The notes beneath the pieces were generated by a model. It saw only the letters and a program-made list of their open reading frames with translations, was not told the origin of the DNA and searched no databases. This document shows, piece after piece, positions 58,801 through 64,000 of a stretch of 64,000 bases of DNA. The position numbers and the translations under genes are program-made. Position 1 is the stretch's first letter, and each line of letters begins with the position of its first letter. The stretch lies in NCBI RefSeq assembly GCF_002099425.1, contig NW_018344333.1, forward strand, positions 434,001 through 498,000, in the 5' to 3' direction. Source of the DNA: Phascolarctos cinereus. Taxonomy: Eukaryota; Chordata; Mammalia; Diprotodontia; Phascolarctidae.

Positions 58801-60779
58801 AGGTCAAAGGATGAGTTGAAGATGAAGGGGTGATATCTGGAGAATAAAATTAAGGGTTGAAAAAGGATTATACTGAGTGAAGGAGAAAGGAAGAGGTAGA
58901 ATGGGGTAAATTATCTCACGTAACAATAGACAAGAAAAGGCTTTTACAGTGGAGAGGAAATGGGATAAGGTGAAAAGGAATGAGTGAATCTTATACTCAT
59001 TGGAATTGTCTTAAGGAGGGAATAACATACACACTCAATTGGGTAAAGAAATCTATCTTACCCTACAGGAAAATGGGGGCAGGGGTCAAGAGAGCAGGGT
59101 GATGATAGAGGGGAGGGCAGATTGGGGAATGGGGTAATCAGAAGCAAACACTTCTAAGGAGGCACAGGGTCAAAAGAGGGAATAAAATATAAAGGGGTGG
59201 GGATAGGATTAAAGGAAATATACTTTTAGTTTTTCACAACATGACTACTATGGCAGTGTTTTGCATGACTACACAAATATAGCTTGTATCAGGTTGCTTA
59301 CCTTTCAATTAGGATGGGTTGGAAGCAAGGAAGGGAGAAAATTTGGAACGCAAAGTTTTGAAAACAAATGTTAAATTGTTTTCACATGCAACTGGAAAAT
59401 AAGATATACAGGCAATGCAGTACAGAAATCTATCCTGCCTTACAGGAAAATTGAAGGGGAAGGGGATAAGAGAAGAAGAAGTAGATAGAAGGGTGGGCAG
59501 GTTAGGGGACAGGGTATTCAGAATTCATGCCATCTTGGGGTGGGGGGAGCGATGAGATGAGGAGAAGATTGGAACTCAAAATCTTGTGGAAGTGACTGTT
59601 GAAAATTAAAAATAAATAAATTAATAAAATCTTTAAAATTTTTTTTTTGTACAAAGTTAGTGCAATGAAGATTAGAAGGAAAGTGGAAAATTGGGAAAGA
59701 ATTTTTACAACCAGTGTCTCTGATAAGGGCCTCATTTCTAAAATATATAGAGAATTAAGTCAAATTTCTAAGAATACAAGTCTTTCCCGTATTGATAAAT
59801 GATCACAGGATATGAATAGGCAGTTTTCATATGAAGAAATTAAAGCCATCTATAGTCATATGAAAAAATGCCCTAAATGGCTATTGATCAGAGAAATGCA
59901 AATCAAAACAATTCTGAGGTACCACATCACACCTATCAGATTGGTCAACATGACAAAACAGGAAAATGATAAATGTTGGAGAAGATGTGGGAAAATTTGA
60001 ACACTAATGCATTGTTAGTAGAGTTGTGAAATGATGCACCCATTTTTGAGAGCAATTTGGAACTGTCCTAAAGGGCTATAATAATATGTATACCCTTTGA
60101 CCCAGCAATAGTCCTTCTAGGGCTGTATCCCAAAGAGATCATACAAATGGGAAAAGGACCCACATGTACAAAAATATTTATAGCAGCTCTTTCTGTGGTG
60201 GAAAAGAATTGGAAATTGAGAGGATGCCCATCAATTGGGGAATGGCCGAGCAAATTGTCATCTATGAATGTAATGGAATACTATTGTGCTATAAGAAATG
60301 ATGAGCAGGTGGATTTCAGAAAAACCTGGAAGGATTTGTATGGTTTGATGCTGAGTGAAGTGAGCAGAACCAGGTGAATGTTATACACAGTAAGAGCCAC
60401 ATTGTACAATGACTAACATTGGCAGACTTAGGCCTTCTCAGAAATTCAAGGATCTAAGACATCTCCAAAGATCTCATAATGGAAAATGCTATATACATCC
60501 AAAATAGAGAATTAAGGAGTTTGAATGCAGATCAAAGCATATTATTTGTTATTTTTTTTCTTCTGTTTTTTGTTTCCTCTTTCTGATGGTTTCTTATATT
60601 GGTTCTAATTCTTCCTTACTACATGAGTAATGTGAAAATATGTTTAATAGGAATGTTCATGTATAGCCTATATCAGATTGTGAGCCAACTTGGGGAGGTA
60701 GAGGAGGAGGGAGAGGATCCTGATAAAGAGGAATTGTGTGTGGGATGGGGTGGGGGGAATGATACAATCCAGGAATTGA

Positions 60780-61560
60780 GAAGAATAAAAGTGAAGATAC
60801 AAAGACAGAACAGTATGGGACATTTCTGAGCTGTAATTAATATAAACTGTAGTTTAGCTGGAGCATAAGAGGTATTCAGGAGGCCAGTGGAAGATAAAGT
60901 CATGCAATGAGAGTGAACAAAGTAAAAGATGACTCCAGCATTTTGAGATTTGGTAACTTGGTCAACATTTCAATGGCACTATGAGAAATAAGGAATCCTG
61001 GATAAATATCTCAATCTCCCACTTTCCGCCACAGAGAAAATGAAGACTTGGTAGTCTCATTTTGGAACATTTAGACTTTCAATGGCTACTAAGATATCAT
61101 GCTAAAACTGGTCAGGAGTCTGGAAAATAAGACTGGAACTTTAGTGGGTGGTTGGAATCAGTAACATATATTTGGAAGTAATTGATAGAGAAGTGATTAA
61201 GGAAGGTATGAGAGTAGATGGGATTTCTAATGGGAGCAGAGAAAGAGAAAGATACAGTGAGTTAACATGGAAAAGTTCTTACAATCAGAATACAGGAAGA
61301 AGAAACTCAAGGAAAAAGAATAGTGGTCAGCATAGTACATTGAGTCTCTGAGATAGAGCAGTTTTATATACTGAATACTATGAGATTGCCATCAGTTCAG
61401 TCAAAACCCTCTCTGACATTCTAGAGAACAGTTTCATTTCAGTGATTAATTTAGCATCCAAAATGCAAAATGTTAAACCATAGAGAAGAGAGTAGAGAAG
61501 TGGAGACATTATGTGAAAAAGAAATATATTTAGAAAAGATTGGTAGTGAAAGGAATGAGA
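60780..61560 (-). mobile_element. L2-clade LINE remnant
   Basis: The plus strand reads as reversed L2 ORF2 text: 'aaaagatgactccagcattttgag', 'ttggtaacttggtcaac', 'caatggcactatgagaaata'. The last part, 61360-61450, corresponds to the 'cagtttcatttcagtga' block of L2. Frames are lost. It directly follows the truncated 3' end of L1-B. Confidence 0.6.
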
Positions 61561-62950
61561 GCAGTAGGATTTAATGGGAGATATTTTTCACTGATATTAT
61601 AATAAGTTTTTCTCTTGAGATTTATAACCCGATTTCCTCCCCATCCTGTCCCAATCCCTTTTTATGTAGTGTATAAATAGAAATGATGAGCTCACATTAC
61701 TATTCCTAATTTTACTCAGGAATTTTTCTCACCTCCATCCCTTTAAGATTCCTGGCATGGATGCATATGCAACTATATATCTACTAAATGAAGTAAAAAT
61801 GGCAAGACCAACAAAGCCTAGAAAATCTCGTCATTTCCTTGTCATTTAGCACTTGCATTTAATGAAAATCAGTTCTTTAGTGTAATAATAGAAAAATCCT
61901 TCACATAAAGAGAGATGCCCTTGATTTCTACCTAATCAATAAAGATTATTAGCTGTTACTTTCTCTTAACATCAAACAGCTGGTCAAAATGCTGATCATG
62001 GATTGCTGTAGATGAAAAAGGAAAACAATGAATCATATTTTCAAAACTAGCAAAAATGATTTCATATTATTTATGGGCAATGGTTTTCTATTCAGCAAAA
62101 CGAAAAGACAATGCACCATTTCTCATCAAAACTCCTAAGAGAGAGGAACCACCTAAAAGGGATTCATCCTGTACTGAATTTCAAGAACAGCATAACAAAG
62201 AGCACCCATTAAGACAATGTACCTGGTGATAATGATGAAAAACTGCACTCCATAGATACACTATATCTTATTCCTAAGTATGATTTTATAAAAGTGGTTT
62301 ATATCAGTAGGATTAAAGAGTGCCATAATCTGGCCAAATCACATTCCCTCCTCCATAGGGAGTAGGAGACAATTAAACTACAGCTAGAGTGAAAGATAGA
62401 ACCTTAAATGCGGCTTGCCTACTTACACCATTACACTGGTGGAGAACTCTATAAATTCCATCTGCTTCCTTATCTAGTTTATTCATGATAAATATATTGC
62501 AAAGGTGGTTGGGGTCTCTTTGAGTTCTTTTGAAAAAAAGTTTCAACTCTTTCCAACTTGGTTCAGCTCACATCACATTTGCAAAGCTCCTACTCTCTAT
62601 AAGATACTATTATTACCCTTTAGCGTATAAAATGGTGCCAGTTAATTTCTGTGGTCCATTGGGCTCTAGCTTGTAATTCTGAAGAGGTAAAACTGCATAG
62701 AACTCTTATGTGTGCTGTTTTGTTCTTTAGGACCAGAATAGACAGCTAAAGATTGGGTGTCTAGCCAAGCTAATTGGCTCATGTATTTATTTTATCCTTT
62801 TTCTGCATACTCATGATTTACATCAAAGTGGCACAAATATGGTGAGCACTTAATTATTCTTTCCTTTCTGTTTCTGTCTCCCTACCCACAACTCCTCTCT
62901 AAAAGTAAGCTTTAAACCCATGTGTGGTTGTACTATTCGATCTTATTCTT
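61561..62950. other. Unassigned sequence
   Basis: No coding signature or repeat family recognised. Ordinary intergenic or intronic DNA is the simplest reading. Confidence 0.4.
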
Positions 62951-63052
62951 TAGAACTGGATACACACATATATGTATAAATGTGCTTACATGTGTGCATA
63001 TATACACACATATATACATACACACATATGTATGTATACACATACATGCATA
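62951..63052. repeat. ATAC/ACAT/TATG-rich microsatellite
   Basis: Imperfect runs of TATACACA, ACATATAT and TGTATACA over about 100 bases. Confidence 0.9.
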
Positions 63053-63074
63053 TTTCCTTAATTATGATATTACT

Positions 63075-63250
63075 TTTTAGGATTGATGAACCTGGAGTTC
63101 TGGTACATATGTTTCAATCCTGACTCTGACCCTTACTACCTGTGTTGCATGGTCCAAGTCACAACCTCTCTGGGCCTTGGTTTCTTTAACCGTAAAATTA
63201 GAAGATTGAATTAGGTGGCTTCTGAGGCTCTTTCCAGCTCAAGATATTTG
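63075..63250 (+). mobile_element. THER/MIR-type SINE
   Basis: 'gaacctggagttctggtaca' head, 'gtttcaatcctgactctgac' B-box region, 'cacaacctctctgggccttg' core, then 'aggtggcttctgaggctctttcc'. Order and length fit a therian THER/MIR SINE. Confidence 0.75.
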
Positions 63251-63574
63251 ACTGTGACTTACAGTCAGGATTTTTTACTTGACTTATGCTTACAACACAC
63301 ATGGTGGATTTTCTCTATAGTTTGGTCCCCCTTTTTGACATACATTACATGAGGGAGACACTAAACTACAGGGTAGGGTGGCAATCTGTGACTATGGAAC
63401 AGATAGCTGAGCTACATACATAAGCTAACAACCCTGGTATCATTAGTAGCATGCTCTAACAGACTGAATTGAATTATCACCTATGGAGCTCGTATGTTTG
63501 AGTTCCAACTAAAAACCATCTTGACTTCTGTTAGGAGCTTCTGTAAGCATGGTTAATATGTGAGTTAGGTGTTA

Positions 63575-63725
63575 AAACTGAGGTTCTTATCCTATTTTTG
63601 TGTCATGGACACATTGCTTCCAAAAAAGATGAATGTATAAATTAAAAATATTTAGTATTATAAAGGAAATCAAGTATATTGAAATAATTATTAAAATTAC
63701 AAAAAAAAAGTTCATTGACTCCAGG
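63575..63725 (+). repeat. Second copy of an old unnamed repeat
   Basis: 'ggttcttatcctatttttgtgtcatggaca' then 'ggaaatcaagtatattgaaataattattaaaatta' and 'ttcattgactccagggtaat' follow the order of the repeat split at 32095-36665. The flanks 63251-63574 and 63726-64000 are unassigned. Confidence 0.5.
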
Positions 63726-64000
63726 GTAATAACCAACTGATGCTTAGCCAGAGCATGGATGTATTGTAAAGTATGTTCCTTTGGACAACATAAGCATTTG
63801 TATTCAAGTTATTGCATTGTTATTGTCCAAGCAGTATGTCATTTTATTCTCTGCCTCCATTCCATTTGGATTCCTAAGGATTTTTACCCGCTATATCATG
63901 TGATCCTCTGGCTTGGCTTCCTTCTCTTCAAAAATTAGTTTTGACATTACCTTGGCACTTCCTACCTCTGATCCCAAACTTGATATCCAAGACTTCATAC

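Larger units (their letters stand above)
57155..59640 (+). mobile_element. HAL1-type element with inverted 5' part (twin-priming form)
   Basis: The 3' part 58116-59640 is in plus orientation: ORF1 C-terminal domain (58331-58552 encodes ...R-K-Q-F-K-Y-C-G-N-T-I-S-L-T-Q-D...), post-ORF1 segment, 3' UTR and A-rich end. The 5' part 57155-58115 (5' UTR and ORF1 N-terminal half) is in minus orientation. The two parts meet at ORF1 text they share ('ccttaaaaattagaatg' at 58116 versus the reverse of 57160-57185). Flanks are 'tttttgcacaa' (57144-57154) and 'tttttgtacaa' (59644-59654). This is the hallmark of twin priming during target-primed reverse transcription. The host is the ORF2 of L1-B. Confidence 0.88.
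53266..60715 (+). mobile_element. L1-B: L1 LINE from the inter-ORF region to the 3' UTR, carrying an LTR and a HAL1
   Basis: Starts in inter-ORF sequence ('ggcaaacaagggtaaattat') about 45 bases after L1-A stops. ORF2 begins near 53690 with endonuclease text, and the RT follows. The F-A-D-D site is kept at 56190-56201 (F-A-D-D-M-M-I-N-L). The C-terminal part is interrupted by the HAL1, resumes at 59655 and ends near 60390. The 3' UTR is cut off near 60715 without a poly(A). Long open blocks remain (56754-57047), but stops occur elsewhere. It serves as the reference here for the lengths lost from the internally deleted copies. Confidence 0.92.

Noticed and set aside
1-64000. CRISPR arrays, rRNA or prokaryotic operons
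   Set aside because: No regularly spaced direct repeats and no ribosomal RNA text were seen; the repeat content is that of a mammal.

Overview
This window is AT-rich vertebrate DNA made almost entirely of layered transposable elements. The repeat set points to a marsupial, most likely a didelphid opossum such as Monodelphis (the genus is an inference). It holds marsupial-type L1 LINEs, ORF1-only 'half-L1' (HAL1-type) relatives, a BovB-like RTE LINE, composite tRNA-RTE SINEs, tRNA-derived SINEs, CORE-SINEs of the MIR/MAR1/THER kind and much L2/CR1-clade debris. I see no intact host protein-coding gene, rRNA, functional tRNA, CRISPR array or bacterial feature.

Layout. Bases 1-2800 are mostly unassigned. 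Bases 2.8-7.1 kb hold an L1 that lost most of ORF2 and may carry a 3' transduction. Bases 8.4-13.3 kb hold a MIR-type SINE and an L1 ORF2 fragment split by a minus-strand HAL1, which itself carries a young SINE. A 190-bp copy of the HAL1/L1 junction reappears at 14.3 kb. Bases 14.9-23 kb are old L2, SINE and other LINE remnants. Bases 23.6-29.1 kb are a mosaic of L1 pieces in both orientations. An exon-like reading frame at 31.2-31.7 kb is split by a small L1 insertion with a target-site duplication. A minus-strand L1 with an internal ORF2 deletion fills 32.3-36.6 kb and splits an older repeat. A BovB-like RTE LINE lies at 38.2-39.5 kb, followed by L1 3' ends.

From 43.4 to 60.7 kb two plus-strand L1s lie head to tail. 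The first (L1-A) contains a BLOC1S2 retrocopy, a SINE and a full-length HAL1. The second (L1-B) contains a solo retroviral LTR and a HAL1 whose 5' part is inverted. Bases 60.8-64 kb hold L2 debris, a THER/MIR SINE, a microsatellite and unassigned sequence.

How the parts relate. L1 enzymes presumably moved the HAL1s, the SINEs with A-rich tails and the BLOC1S2 mRNA. The RTE would have moved the tRNA-RTE SINEs. The most interesting points are the ORF1-only lineage with an antisense reading frame in its 5' UTR, the duplicated nested-insertion junction, the L1-split exon candidate, and the retrocopy that keeps what looks like an intron end with its splice acceptor.
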